A stretch of 64,000 nt of DNA from Roseovarius sp. THAF27 (GCF_009363655.1 NZ_CP045393.1:558001-622000); one strand, 5' to 3'; numbered from the stretch's first letter, positions 42,240 through 53,787 are shown. Notes: generated by a model not told the origin, from the sequence alone. Translations and numbers: made by a program.

Positions 42240-44684
42240 TCAGGAGTTGCGGCGTTTGGCGCGCAGGGTCGGGTCGGCCTCGCGCGGGTTTTCGGGCCAG
42301 GGATGCCTGGGATACCGCCCGCGCATTTCCTTGCGCACGTCGGCATAGGAGCTGTCCCAGAAGCCGGGAATGTCGAGCGTCGTCTGCACCGGGCGGCCCG
42401 CGGGGGACAGGAGCGTGACGCGCAGGGGCGTGCGGCCCACCGTGGGATGGGTCGTCTGGCCGAACATTTCCTGCAGGCGCAGGGAAATCTCGGGATGGTC
42501 GCCGGAATAGTCGATGGGGATGCGCCGCCCCAGAGGCGTGGTGAAATGGGCCGGGGCGGCGGCATCAAGACGTTGCATCTGGTTATAGGTCAGGCGCGCG
42601 CGCAGGGCGTCCAGCATGTCGAAGCGCTTCCAGTCGGCGGCGGTCTTGAGGCCGGTGATATAGGGCAGGAGCCAGGACTCAAGCGTGTCCAGCAGGGCGG
42701 CGTCGGACATGTCGGGCAGGTCCTCGCCCGCCTCGCGCAGAAGGGCGACGCGGGCGGCGAAGCGGCGGGCGGGGTCGGACCAGCTGAGGCCGAGGTCGCG
42801 GATACCGTCCAGCATGGCAAGGGCCACGGCGTCGTCGGGGGCATCCTTCCACATGCGGTCGTCGAGGATGAGTGAGCCAAAGCGTTCCTGTTTGCGGGCG
42901 ATGACGCGGCGCTCGCGGCGGTCCCAGTGGCAAACGTCGTGCCAAGCGATCTGGTCGGCGAAAAGCGCGCGGAGTTCGGCCTCGGACAGGGCGATGGCCT
43001 GCCGGATGCGGGCCTCGCGCGGGTTGCCGTCGAGGTCGGTGGCGACCAGCAGGCGTTGACTGGCCAGCGGATCCTCGTCGGGCAAGAGCGCGCCCTTTCC
43101 ACCCGACAGCACGAAGCGCGGCGCGTCACCCTTGCGGCGCAGGCCGATGCGATCAGGATAGGCGAGGGCGGCGCATTCGGCGTCGGACAGTCCGCTCGCT
43201 TGCGTCGATTTTGCCTGTGAGGCCAGGCGCTTGGCCTCGGCCCGGATGCGCATCACCGCGCCTTGGTTGGCCGGATGCGGGTGGCGCGCCTTGGGGGCGC
43301 GCAGGGCGGCCATGCGCAGGGCGAGGTCGACGGGCGCGCCGCGCGGCAGCGGATCGCGGTCGGCCAGCAGGGCGGCAAGCAGGGCCGCGTCCGGTCCGGC
43401 GGTGCCCAGCATGTGGGCGAGGCGGGGATGCAGGGGGAGCCTGGCCAGCGCCTTGCCATGCTCGGTGATATGGTTCGAGGCATCGAGCGCGCCAAGCATC
43501 TGTAGCAGCGCCTGCGCCTCGGCATAGCTGCCGGGATTGGGCGGGGTCAGGAAGGGCAGGTCGTCAGGCGCAGCGCCCCAGAGCGCGAGTTCGAGGGCGA
43601 GGCCGGCAAGGTCCGTCGCCTCGATCTCTGCCGGGGGATAGGCGGGCAGGGCGCCCTCCTCGCCCTTGGTCCAGAGCCGGTAGCAGGTGCCTTCCGCGAC
43701 ACGGCCCGCGCGGCCTGCGCGTTGCGTGGCCTCGGCGCGGGTGACGGGTTCGGTCACCAGCCGCGACATGCCGGAGCCGGGGTCGAACCGGGCGCGGCGG
43801 GACTTGCCGCCGTCGACGACCACGCGGATATCCTCGATGGTCAGCGAAGTTTCGGCGATGGAGGTCGCGAGGACCACCTTGCGGCCTTCGCTTACAGGGG
43901 CGATGGCGGCGCGTTGGGCGGCGAAGTCCATCGCACCGAAGAGGGGGCGGATGTGACAGTCGGGCGGAAGGCGGTCTTTCAGGAGTGCTTCGGTCCGGCG
44001 GATCTCGCCTTCGCCGGGGAGGAAGACGAGAACGCCGCCCGTGGTCTCGGACACGGCTTTCGTCACAAGTTCGGCAAAGGCCGTGTCCCACCTTGATTTC
44101 TTAGGCGTTGGCGCGTCGAGGTGGCGGGTCTCGACCGGAAAGCTACGGCCTTCGGACGTGACGATGGGGGCCTGCATAAGCTCGGCCACCGGGGCGGCGT
44201 CGAGCGTGGCGGACATGGCCAGAAGCATCAGGTCGTCGCGCAGGGCGCCCGCCACTTCGAGGCAGAGGGCGAGGCCGAGGTCTGCGTTCAGGGAGCGTTC
44301 GTGGAATTCGTCGAAGATCACCGCGCCGATGCCGTCGAGTTCGGGGTCGGACTGGATGCGGCGGGTGAGGATACCCTCGGTGACGACCTCGATCCTGGTG
44401 TCGCCCGAGACCCTGGCGTCGCCGCGCACGCGGTAGCCGACTGTTTCGCCTGTCTTTTCGCCCAGGGTCGAGGCCATGCGCTCTGCTGCGGCGCGGGCGG
44501 CGAGGCGGCGTGGTTCCAGCATGACGATGCGGCCCTTGGTGAGGTTTGCGATCAGCATTTCAAGGGGCACGACGGTGGTCTTGCCGGCACCGGGCGGGGC
44601 CTGCAATACGGCGCGGCCGTGGTCCCGGAGCGCTGTCAGCAGCGCCGGAATCGCGTCGTCTATGGGAAGCCTGTCACGGGTCAT
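42240..44684 (-). CDS. hrpB: ATP-dependent helicase HrpB
   Basis: An 814-aa DEAH/DExH RNA-helicase-like protein. Walker A is PPGAGKTT, box II is FDEFH (FDEFHERSLNADLG), motif III SATLD, and motif VI QRAGRAGR; the HrpB C-terminal domain has FTTPLGRRIPIDYSGDHPE. Cellular role in most bacteria is unclear. It runs 8 bp ahead of the DUF3108 gene end, so the two are likely co-transcribed. Confidence 0.93.
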   Translation of the reverse strand: MTRDRLPIDDAIPALLTALRDHGRAVLQAPPGAGKTTVVPLEMLIANLTKGRIVMLEPRRLAARAAAERMASTLGEKTGETVGYRVRGDARVSGDTRIEVVTEGILTRRIQSDPELDGIGAVIFDEFHERSLNADLGLALCLEVAGALRDDLMLLAMSATLDAAPVAELMQAPIVTSEGRSFPVETRHLDAPTPKKSRWDTAFAELVTKAVSETTGGVLVFLPGEGEIRRTEALLKDRLPPDCHIRPLFGAMDFAAQRAAIAPVSEGRKVVLATSIAETSLTIEDIRVVVDGGKSRRARFDPGSGMSRLVTEPVTRAEATQRAGRAGRVAEGTCYRLWTKGEEGALPAYPPAEIEATDLAGLALELALWGAAPDDLPFLTPPNPGSYAEAQALLQMLGALDASNHITEHGKALARLPLHPRLAHMLGTAGPDAALLAALLADRDPLPRGAPVDLALRMAALRAPKARHPHPANQGAVMRIRAEAKRLASQAKSTQASGLSDAECAALAYPDRIGLRRKGDAPRFVLSGGKGALLPDEDPLASQRLLVATDLDGNPREARIRQAIALSEAELRALFADQIAWHDVCHWDRRERRVIARKQERFGSLILDDRMWKDAPDDAVALAMLDGIRDLGLSWSDPARRFAARVALLREAGEDLPDMSDAALLDTLESWLLPYITGLKTAADWKRFDMLDALRARLTYNQMQRLDAAAPAHFTTPLGRRIPIDYSGDHPEISLRLQEMFGQTTHPTVGRTPLRVTLLSPAGRPVQTTLDIPGFWDSSYADVRKEMRGRYPRHPWPENPREADPTLRAKRRNS

Positions 44685-44692
44685 GGCCCGCC

Positions 44693-45415
44693 TTATCGGC
44701 GATGCATCGACACTTTGCCATAACGGGTGCGCACGACGACGGTTTCGGCGCGCATGGTGTTTCCCTGCGGGGCGTAGATCACCGTGACGGGCGCGGTGCG
44801 GTGGCGCAGTTCACGCTCGGAATAGCCGGCGATGCGGCGGTACTGGCCCGAGCACTGGACCCGCCCGCCTTCGAGCGCGGCGCGGCTGGTCAGGCTGAGG
44901 CGGGCGTGGCGATGGCCGTCGTAAACGTCTGCATTCAGGGAACAAAGCTGGTTCGGGGCCTGATCGCGCAGGGCGGCGTAAAGGGCCGTCAGCGGATCGT
45001 AGGCGCCGGGCAGGCTGCGCGGGTTGACGGCGGGTGCGCTGCTGCCGGTATCGCCGGTGACGCGGGTGGCGACACCGCCGGAAAAGGAGATCTTGAGGTT
45101 GGTGGAGCGGCTGCCCTCGGAGGTGACCTCGGAATAGCTGGCGGGAACGAACCGTTCCCCGGATTTGCCGCCCTGCGCGGCGAGGTCGAAGCTGGCCTGC
45201 TTGAGCGCGGACAGCGTGCCCGTGGTGGCGAACCGGGCGCGGACACTGTAGCCGCTGGCCGTCTCGGTGCTGGCCATGGCCATTTCGCCGACCTTGGCGC
45301 CGATCATGCGCACGTCGTAGCGCGCCTGCATACTGTCGGCCAGCGAAGGCGCCGCGCCGAGGGTCGTAAAGAGCGCCGCGAGGGCGAAATGGGTCAACCG
45401 GGTCTTGACTGTCAC
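44693..45415 (-). CDS. DUF3108 family secreted protein
   Basis: A 240-aa exported protein from GTG 45415 with GAGG seven bases upstream, and a signal peptide (RLTHFALAALFTTLGAAPSLA). The body is beta-rich with the DUF3108 pattern (ARYDVRMIGAKVGEMAMAS ... GAYDPLTALYAAL). The function is not known. Overlaps no gene; hrpB follows 8 bp downstream. Confidence 0.85.
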   Translation of the reverse strand: MTVKTRLTHFALAALFTTLGAAPSLADSMQARYDVRMIGAKVGEMAMASTETASGYSVRARFATTGTLSALKQASFDLAAQGGKSGERFVPASYSEVTSEGSRSTNLKISFSGGVATRVTGDTGSSAPAVNPRSLPGAYDPLTALYAALRDQAPNQLCSLNADVYDGHRHARLSLTSRAALEGGRVQCSGQYRRIAGYSERELRHRTAPVTVIYAPQGNTMRAETVVVRTRYGKVSMHRR

Positions 45416-45676
45416 GTTGGGGCCTCTTGCATGGCGTCCGCGATGGGACATGGCGCAAGATGGACCCTAGCACAGTCGATCCGGATTTCATCCCGGCATC
45501 TGACACCGGGTCTGTCCGGGAGTGTCGGCGCAACCTGTTACGATTTCGTAAACCCGCCTTGCGGCGGCGGGTGGGGCCGCGGTTGCTGGACATTTCCCGG
45601 GTGGCTGGGGCACAAGTCGGAAGGCCCTGACACGGCCGCGCCACGCCGCGCACCGGACCGGAGGAGACGACGCGCC

Positions 45677-46666
45677 ATGACCGACACGGATAAGCTTGCC
45701 GATCAACTGCTGGCGCAGGAGCGCCGGGCCCTGGCGCGGTCGATCACGCTGGTGGAAAGCGGGCGGGCCGATCACCGCGAGGCGGCGCAGGCCCTGCTGG
45801 ACAGGGTCGCGGGGCATGGCAAGCAGGCGATCCGGGTCGGGTTGTCGGGCACGCCGGGTGTCGGAAAAAGTACGTTCATCGAAGCGTTTGGCATGATGCT
45901 GACCGGCATGGGACTGCGCGTGGCGGTGCTGGCGGTAGATCCCAGCTCGGCGCGGTCGGGCGGGTCGATTTTGGGTGACAAGACGCGGATGGAGCGGCTG
46001 AGCCGCGAGCCCGGGGCGTTCATCCGCCCGTCGCCCAGCCAGACGCATCTGGGCGGCGTGGCGCGGCGCACGCGCGAGGCGGTGACGCTGTGCGAGGCGG
46101 CGGGGTTCGACGTGGTGCTGATCGAAACCGTGGGCGTGGGCCAGTCCGAGACAGTGGTGTCGGAGATGTGCGATCTGTTCCTGTTGCTGCTGGCCCCGGC
46201 GGGCGGGGACGAGTTGCAGGGCGTGAAGCGCGGGATCATGGAGATTGCCGACCTGATCCTTGTAAACAAGGCCGATGGCGATCTGAAATCGGCGGCGACC
46301 CGGACCTGCAGCGACTATTCGGGCGCGCTGCGCCTGCTGCGCAAGCGGCCGCAGGACCCGGAGGGTTTCCCGAAGGCGATGATGGTGTCGGCGTTGCAGG
46401 ACGAGGGGTTGAAAGCGGCCTGGGACGAGATGAACGCGCTGGTCGACTGGCGGCGCGAGAACGGGCATTTCGACGCAAGGCGCGAGGCGCAGGCGCGCTA
46501 TTGGTTCGGCGAGGAAGTGAAGCGCGGACTGATGGCGCAGCTGGAGACACCTGAGGCGCGGGCTCTGATGGAAGAGGGCGCCGAGGACGTGGCCGAAGGG
46601 CGCACGGTGCCCAGCGTGGCGGCGCAGCGGGTGCTGGACCGTCTGCGCGGTGCGCAGGAGGGTTAA
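45677..46666 (+). CDS. meaB: MeaB-type GTPase (methylmalonyl-CoA mutase chaperone)
   Basis: A G3E-class GTPase of 329 aa that protects or reactivates adenosylcobalamin-dependent methylmalonyl-CoA mutase. G1 is GTPGVGKST (about residues 58-66), switch II ETVGVGQSE, G4 NKAD, and the N-terminal RALARSITLVE is typical. GGAGGAG lies 10 bases upstream. The mutase genes are not in the window. The long open frame upstream (from 44546) is shadow. Confidence 0.93.
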   Translation: MTDTDKLADQLLAQERRALARSITLVESGRADHREAAQALLDRVAGHGKQAIRVGLSGTPGVGKSTFIEAFGMMLTGMGLRVAVLAVDPSSARSGGSILGDKTRMERLSREPGAFIRPSPSQTHLGGVARRTREAVTLCEAAGFDVVLIETVGVGQSETVVSEMCDLFLLLLAPAGGDELQGVKRGIMEIADLILVNKADGDLKSAATRTCSDYSGALRLLRKRPQDPEGFPKAMMVSALQDEGLKAAWDEMNALVDWRRENGHFDARREAQARYWFGEEVKRGLMAQLETPEARALMEEGAEDVAEGRTVPSVAAQRVLDRLRGAQEG

Positions 46667-46812
46667 TCGGGGCGGCGGCCCGGTTTGGCACGTCGGTATC
46701 GCGTCGGTATCCGGGTGGTATTGCGACGGTGCGGTTCGCCGCGCATTCAAACGTTAACGGGGCCGGACCGGGGGCGCGCGGTCTTGCATCGTCCTGGCGG
46801 CGGTGGGCGCCC

Positions 46813-46833
46813 ATCCCGGACCTGATCCGGGAT
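46813..46833. repeat. Palindromic repeat ATCCCGGACCTGATCCGGGA, copy 1
   Basis: A CCCGGA / TCCGGG dyad between meaB and the glycosyltransferase gene. The 19-nt core is identical to the reverse complement of 57627-57645. Confidence 0.55.
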
Positions 46834-46916
46834 CTCCGGCGCGGCACGCCGCGTCTTGAAAGCGCGCGAGACCGACGTCAAGCTGCGGGCGCAGATCTTG
46901 CCGGAAAGCCTGCCCG

Positions 46917-47618
46917 ATGTATGCCATCTCGCTGACCTCGATCCCGCCGCGCCTTGCCCGCCTCGGGCCGGTGCTGGACGCGCTTCTGGCGCAGCGCCCC
47001 GCGCCGGAGCATGTCTTTCTGAGCCTGCCCGAGCGCTATGCCCGGTTTCCCGGTCCGGTGACGCTGCCGGCCCTGCCCGCGGGCGTGACGCTGTTGCGCG
47101 GCGGCGCGGATCATGGGCCGGCGATGAAGGCACTGCCTGCCGCGCGGGTACTGGCGGGGCGGGACATGCGGCTGATCTATTGCGACGACGACTGGCTGCC
47201 GGTGTCCGATTGGGCCGCGCAGCTGCTGACCGACGCCGAGGACGTGGCCACGACCGGGCAGGCGTGGGACATCGCGCGTCTGGGGCGGGCGGGCGCCGGT
47301 GCCGACATCGCGCAGGGCTTCGCGGGGGTGTGCATCCGTCCCGAATGGCTGGCGGGGCCGGAGGTGGAGCCGCCGCCCGAGGCCACCCTGGCCGACGACA
47401 TCTGGCTGTCGGGTCAGCTGGCGCGGCAGGGCATCCCGATCCGGGCGCGGCCCGAGGCCCGCCGGCGGTTGTGCCCGGCCTTCGACGATGCGCACGCGCT
47501 GCAGGACAGAACGCCGCGTGATGCGGTCAACCGCGCCTGTGCGGCGCTGGTGCATGCCCGCTATGGTATCTGGCCGGAGGCCTCGTCCGCCAGCACGGCG
47601 CGGGCGGCGCGCTCGTAG
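46917..47618 (+). CDS. Glycosyltransferase-like protein
   Basis: A 233-aa protein. The N-terminus reads AISLTSIPPRLARLGPVLDA, and a DxD-like motif occurs in LIYCDDDWLPV (about residues 87-97), typical of GT-A glycosyltransferases binding a nucleotide sugar through a metal. The acceptor site reads DDIWLSGQLARQG. Its family is not certain. GGAAAG precedes the ATG. The 3' end overlaps the convergent fucosyltransferase-like gene by 58 bp. Confidence 0.65.
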   Translation: MYAISLTSIPPRLARLGPVLDALLAQRPAPEHVFLSLPERYARFPGPVTLPALPAGVTLLRGGADHGPAMKALPAARVLAGRDMRLIYCDDDWLPVSDWAAQLLTDAEDVATTGQAWDIARLGRAGAGADIAQGFAGVCIRPEWLAGPEVEPPPEATLADDIWLSGQLARQGIPIRARPEARRRLCPAFDDAHALQDRTPRDAVNRACAALVHARYGIWPEASSASTARAARS

Positions 47619-48451
47619 AGGTCGGCATAGAATACGGCCTGGGGAATCGCCGCCTCCAGCGCGGGCAGGAGCGCGGCATAGCGGGCTTCGGAGAGGTCGC
47701 GCAGGGCCTCTTTCATCTCGGTCTCGGTCTGACAGACGATCATGCCGCCGGGGTCGATGAAATCGGCGATGTTGGGACAGCCCCAGTAGATCGGCACGCA
47801 TTTGCAGAGCAGCGCGTCGATCAGCTTTTCGGTGAAGTAGTTCGCTTCGCGCACGTTCTCGATCACCAGCGAAAAGCGGTAGGGCGCGAGGCCGTCGGCC
47901 TTGTGCTGGAAGGGCTGGTAGCCGCCGCCCATCACGTCGACGTCCAGACCGCCCGCCCTGACATGATCGGCCATGGCATGACGCAGCGCGTGACCTTCCT
48001 GGGAACGCTTGGCCGAGGCGATGAGGCTGCAGGCCCTGGTCTTGGTCAGGTCGAGCCGGGTCCAGTCGCCCACCCACGTGGTGCCCAGGGGAAAGAGCAC
48101 GCCGTTGGGGATCGCCTCCAGCAGGCCGGGATTGGAACACAGCACCTTGTGGAAGCGGGCATACTGGTGGCGCAGCTTGCGCATGTGGTCGCCGTGGATC
48201 GCCTCGGGCTCCAGCACCATGACCGAGACCCTGGCCGGTGTGCCCAGCCAGGGCCGGCGATAGAGCAGGCTGGAGGTGTTGACGATGAGGTGGTCGGTGC
48301 GGTCGAGATCCCGCAGCGTCTTGTCGCTGCCGCCGAGCCGGTCGGGACGCCCCAGGGGCCAGACCAGCCGGTCCAGCGGCACCCGGCCCGGGCGCAGCCC
48401 CGGGCGGACGTCATAGGGCATCACGGCGATGGCGGGTGAAACATCTGTCAT
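47561..48451 (-). CDS. Glycosyltransferase family 10 (fucosyltransferase-like)
   Basis: A 296-aa cytoplasmic protein from ATG 48451. The GT10 donor motif is visible: YRFSLVIENVREANYFTEKL then IDALLCKCVPIYWGCPNIAD, matching the alpha1,3-fucosyltransferase pattern. Family members transfer fucose from GDP-fucose to oligosaccharides, but the sugar is not proven. Probably serves surface glycan synthesis with the convergent glycosyltransferase gene. Confidence 0.8.
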   Translation of the reverse strand: MTDVSPAIAVMPYDVRPGLRPGRVPLDRLVWPLGRPDRLGGSDKTLRDLDRTDHLIVNTSSLLYRRPWLGTPARVSVMVLEPEAIHGDHMRKLRHQYARFHKVLCSNPGLLEAIPNGVLFPLGTTWVGDWTRLDLTKTRACSLIASAKRSQEGHALRHAMADHVRAGGLDVDVMGGGYQPFQHKADGLAPYRFSLVIENVREANYFTEKLIDALLCKCVPIYWGCPNIADFIDPGGMIVCQTETEMKEALRDLSEARYAALLPALEAAIPQAVFYADLYERAARAVLADEASGQIP

Positions 48452-48598
48452 GGCGGCCCTGATACGGTCAAACCCCGGGCCGCGCAATCCGGCGCGTTCG
48501 CATTCGGTTCGGGGCCGTGCGCCATTGACATCCCGGCCCGGGATGCCAGCTTATGCCCCACCCGGAGAGAGACGGGTTCGGGTCAAGAAGGCAGCAGG

Positions 48599-49090
48599 AT
48601 GACAGAGGCGCGCGACGCATTCATCGGGGCCATGCGGCAGGTGGCCGCGACGGTGACCGTTGTCACGACGGATGGTCCCGCCGGCAAGGCGGGGGCCACG
48701 GTCAGTGCGTTCACGTCGCTGTCGGCCGACCCGCCGTCGGTGCTGGTGTGCCTGAAGGCCGACAGCAGCATCGCGCTGGCGGTGGATGCCAACGGCACGT
48801 TCTGCGTCAACATCCTGCCCGAGGATGCCGACCACCTGGCCCGCCGCTTTGCCGGTATGTTCGATGCCGACAGCCCCGACCGTTTCGAGGGCGTCGAGGT
48901 CGTCGACACGGAATACGGCCCGCTCCTGCCCCGTGCGACGGCGTTTTCGTGCAGCCTGACGCATCGCCATGTCCATGGCAGCCACGCCATCTGCATTGGC
49001 GATGTCACGGGCATTTCCGATGCCGGGGAACGGCCGCTGACCTATATGAGCGGCAGTTTTCATATCGTGCGTCCCAAGGCGCAGGTCTGA
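48599..49090 (+). CDS. Flavin reductase family protein
   Basis: A 163-aa flavin-binding split-barrel protein (HpaC-like). It has the FMN-binding region VTVVTTDGPAGKAGATVSAF and TSLSADPPSVLVCL. Such proteins supply reduced flavin to a monooxygenase or act alone. No oxygenase partner is adjacent. The ribosome site is AAGGCAGCAGG. Confidence 0.88.
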   Translation: MTEARDAFIGAMRQVAATVTVVTTDGPAGKAGATVSAFTSLSADPPSVLVCLKADSSIALAVDANGTFCVNILPEDADHLARRFAGMFDADSPDRFEGVEVVDTEYGPLLPRATAFSCSLTHRHVHGSHAICIGDVTGISDAGERPLTYMSGSFHIVRPKAQV

Positions 49091-49192
49091 TCCGGGCCGG
49101 CGCCGCGCGGCGCGTCTGCAACCATCTCGCGATTTCCCTGATTTCCGCGCAATCACGCTTTCGGTCCGCCGCAATCTCGCCCCGATTCGCGC

Positions 49193-49207
49193 TTAACGCT
49201 GCGTTAA
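49193..49207. promoter_or_regulatory. CtrA-type palindrome TTAA-N7-TTAA
   Basis: TTAACGCTGCGTTAA is a perfect palindrome with exactly seven bases between TTAA half-sites, the spacing of CtrA boxes. It lies 24 bp before the ATG at 49231. Binding is not shown. Confidence 0.4.
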
Positions 49208-49230
49208 ACGACGGGCGAAGGAAGGGCGAG

Positions 49231-49851
49231 ATGAGCTATCTTGAGGCGGGCAGGAAGGTCGGCAGCAGTACGATCGACATGCAGGCGACGATGCGCGGGC
49301 TTGTCGCCGGCGAACGGTTGCAGCGGTTCAAGCTGGAGGCCGTGACGGAAATGGCGTTGCGCGTCGCCGGGATCGTGATGACCATGAGCTCGATCGCGAT
49401 GTGGTTTTTCCTGCCGGTCGATCCGACGACCGGGCGGCTGGCGTCGTTCGGGCTGATGGCCTCGGTTCTGGCTGCGGCGGGGCTGGGGGTTTTCGCGTTC
49501 GGCACGCGCGGGTTCCGTCGTCGCATCACGCTGGACGTGGAGGCGGGCACCCTGACCCTGACCAAGATCAACATTCACGAACAGGCGCGGGTGAACCACG
49601 AGATCGACCTTGGCATGATCGAAAGCGTCTTTCTGCGCCGCTCGATCCAGCCTTGTGGCATTGCCACGTTGCTGGTGCGGGTGGCCGGACAGGACGCGCC
49701 GGCCATCGCGCTGTCGGGGGATCTGAGCGAGGTCGAGGACGTTCACGCCCAGCTGTGCGCGGTATTGCAACGCGGTTCCGTCCGCCCCGAGCGCGCGGCG
49801 ACGTTGCGCCTGGCCGGGGCGCGGACCTCCGCGCGGGCGCTCGCCGGCTGA
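49231..49851 (+). CDS. Hypothetical two-helix membrane protein
   Basis: A 206-aa protein. After a charged N-terminus two membrane helices follow (LRVAGIVMTMSSIAMWFFLP and FGLMASVLAAAGLGVFAF), then a soluble domain with TLDVEAGTLTLTKINIHEQA and a basic tail. No family recognised. GAAGGGCGAG is the ribosome site. A CtrA-like palindrome is just upstream. Confidence 0.75.
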   Translation: MSYLEAGRKVGSSTIDMQATMRGLVAGERLQRFKLEAVTEMALRVAGIVMTMSSIAMWFFLPVDPTTGRLASFGLMASVLAAAGLGVFAFGTRGFRRRITLDVEAGTLTLTKINIHEQARVNHEIDLGMIESVFLRRSIQPCGIATLLVRVAGQDAPAIALSGDLSEVEDVHAQLCAVLQRGSVRPERAATLRLAGARTSARALAG

Positions 49852-49861
49852 GCCGCGGCCG

Positions 49862-50878
49862 CTAGAGCGGGACGCGCGACACGGTATAGCCCGCCTGTTC
49901 CAGCAGCCTGAGGATGCCGACGTCGCCCGGCAGGTGCCCCGCGCCCACCGCGATCAGCACGTGATCCCCGGGCGTCACCTGCGCGTCCAGCCGTTCGATC
50001 CAGCTCTGGTTGCGTTTTTCCAGAAGCAGGTCTTCGACCATGGCGAACCCTTCGGCGCCGGCCTCGCCGCCGAATTCCTCGGAGACGTAGCGCGAGAAGG
50101 CCAGCGTCAGGGCGATCTCTTCGCTGAGGTAGCGTTCGCGGATGGTGTAGGACAGGTCGTTCATGTCGCCGGGCCAGGCCAGGGACATGCGGATCATCTC
50201 GATCTGGTCGTCCATCGGAAAGCTGTCCAGCAGGGTCAGCAGGTCCTCGAAATCCTCCAGCGAGCGGCTGGGGGTGCCGGCCTCCTCGGCGCGTTCGCCC
50301 ACCAGCATGTCGATACCCTTGGCCTCGAACGCGCCGGCCTGTGCCTCGCAGGGGCCGATGCCCAGCATCATCCCGGCCCAGAGCGGCTTGAACTTGGCGG
50401 CCATGAAGCCAGGGATCATCCGGGCCTGCATTTCATCGCGATACCGCTGCCAGTCCTCTTCGCCCAGAAGGTCGGGCAGTGTGGGGCCTTCGGTGATGAA
50501 CATGAGCGACGGGTTTTCGGCCATCGCCCGCTGCATTGCGGTCTGATCCTTGGTGGACACTTCAAGGTAAATCTTGTCCGCCGCGGTGATCATCGGCTCC
50601 AGCCGCTGAAGATGCGCGTCGGTCAGGCGGTGTTCGAAGTGATAGGTGCCGAAAATGTCGATCACCGTGTCGCCGCGCGTGGCCTGCCAATGGATCCCCT
50701 CGGAATGGGGCATCGCGGCGGCTTCGCGCTCTAGCTTTTTCCGCGTGCCGGGGTCCAGCGCGTCGATCAGGTCGGCGCCGCCGCAATTGGTGCCTTGGGT
50801 TTCTTGCGCGGTCGCGGGCAGGGTGAGGCCGAGGGCCAGGCACAACGGGGCCAGCAGCGCGGTGCGGAAAGTTTTCAT
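49862..50878 (-). CDS. TraB/GumN-family secreted protein
   Basis: A 338-aa protein with a signal peptide (FRTALLAPLCLALGLTLPATAQ). The Tiki/TraB family pattern is present: FGTYHFEH in the first half and VAVGAGHLPGDVG at the end (the GxxxH motif), plus Asp/Glu metal candidates between. Some relatives are metalloproteases; this is unproven here. Two ATG codons adjoin (50881 and 50878). Confidence 0.85.
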   Translation of the reverse strand: MKTFRTALLAPLCLALGLTLPATAQETQGTNCGGADLIDALDPGTRKKLEREAAAMPHSEGIHWQATRGDTVIDIFGTYHFEHRLTDAHLQRLEPMITAADKIYLEVSTKDQTAMQRAMAENPSLMFITEGPTLPDLLGEEDWQRYRDEMQARMIPGFMAAKFKPLWAGMMLGIGPCEAQAGAFEAKGIDMLVGERAEEAGTPSRSLEDFEDLLTLLDSFPMDDQIEMIRMSLAWPGDMNDLSYTIRERYLSEEIALTLAFSRYVSEEFGGEAGAEGFAMVEDLLLEKRNQSWIERLDAQVTPGDHVLIAVGAGHLPGDVGILRLLEQAGYTVSRVPL

Positions 50879-50983
50879 CATCTGACCCCTTGTTTTACGT
50901 GCTTTAAACAAGATGTAGAGGGGCAGGGCGATGCGCGCAACAAGGGCCCGCCCAGGACCACGCAAAATTATCTCAGACACATA

Positions 50984-51012
50984 TTGACAGCTTCGTGATC
51001 GCTCCTTAGCTA
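50984..51012 (+). promoter_or_regulatory. groESL promoter
   Basis: TTGACA and TAGCTA with a 17-bp spacer. The transcript would begin at about 51019-51020, the first base of the CIRCE element, so HrcA binding would block initiation. Confidence 0.75.
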
Positions 51013-51019
51013 TGCGCCG

Positions 51020-51046
51020 TTAGCACTCGACTACGGTGAGTGATAA
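51020..51046 (+). promoter_or_regulatory. CIRCE element (HrcA operator) of groESL
   Basis: TTAGCACTC-N9-GAGTGATAA; the right arm has one mismatch (A for C) from the GAGTGCTAA consensus. It lies in the 5' UTR of groES. Confidence 0.9.
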
Positions 51047-51098
51047 CGGCCTTCGCAGGGAGGCTTGAGGGAAACTTGATAGCCAAGGAGCAAAAGCT

Positions 51099-53115
<2,017 letters not shown>

Positions 53116-53197
53116 GCAAGGTTTTCGCCTCGGCGAAAACCGTCGCCCGGTTGGCGTCCGACACGATCGGATGTCGACAGGGTGCCGCGAAAAACGA

Positions 53198-53226
53198 GGG
53201 CCGTCCCGTCGGGGGCGGCCCTTTTC
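53198..53226 (+). terminator. Intrinsic terminator of groESL
   Basis: GGGCCG / CGGCCC with a 12-nt loop followed by TTTTCG, 82 bp after the groEL stop. Confidence 0.8.
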
Positions 53227-53787
53227 GTTTGATGGGGAAGCGAGTGCTCAAGGGCAGGGAGTGCTTCGGCTGCTTCGCGCCCATTGCAGAGACGTGTGAT
53301 CTATAGCTCCGAGCGCCATTGACGGGCCGCGGCGCGGCGATCCGACGGTGGGTCGGCAGCGCTTGATCCAGGCCAGATCCGAAACAGGATTGAGCGAAGC
53401 GCTGAACGTCACCCAATCGCCGGGCCGTGGGGGCGGCCCGGCGATGGCGCGGGGCCTGCGGCCTGAGTCAGCGCCAAGGCTGTAGATCAAATGTCTTCTA
53501 TGTCCGCAAAGCCGACATTCGTGCCGCCTGCAACGACTGTCGGGATCGAGCCCGTTGCAAGACACTGGCATCGAGCCCCCAGCCGGTTAACCGCCGCGCA
53601 GCGGCCCGGCTATCGCCAGCCCCTCCCTTGGGCTGGCGATTTGGCTGAGGTTGGGCGCAACCATCATTCGGATCGCCATCCCAGGCACTGACGATGTCCT
53701 CCGTCGTGAACGGCGGCTCCGTCCGCATTGCAGACCTCCGGCACGGAAAATTTCGAGGGTTTCGGCCGCAAGTTGCCCCGTGACATG
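53227..53787. other. Non-coding spacer between groESL and sat/cysC terminators
   Basis: About 560 bp without a convincing gene. Short open frames exist on both strands but lack ribosome sites and recognisable protein character. A GC-rich dyad (GCCGGGCCGTGGGGGCGGCC region, 53417-53450) is visible. Likely an old insertion or decayed sequence; no family named. Confidence 0.5.

Noticed and set aside
44546..45676. N-terminal extension of MeaB
   Set aside because: It is antisense to the DUF3108 gene; the MeaB N-terminus at 45677 is typical.
53248..53571. Minus-strand ORF in the spacer after groEL
   Set aside because: Pro/Arg/Ser-rich shadow-like composition, no ribosome site, no domain.
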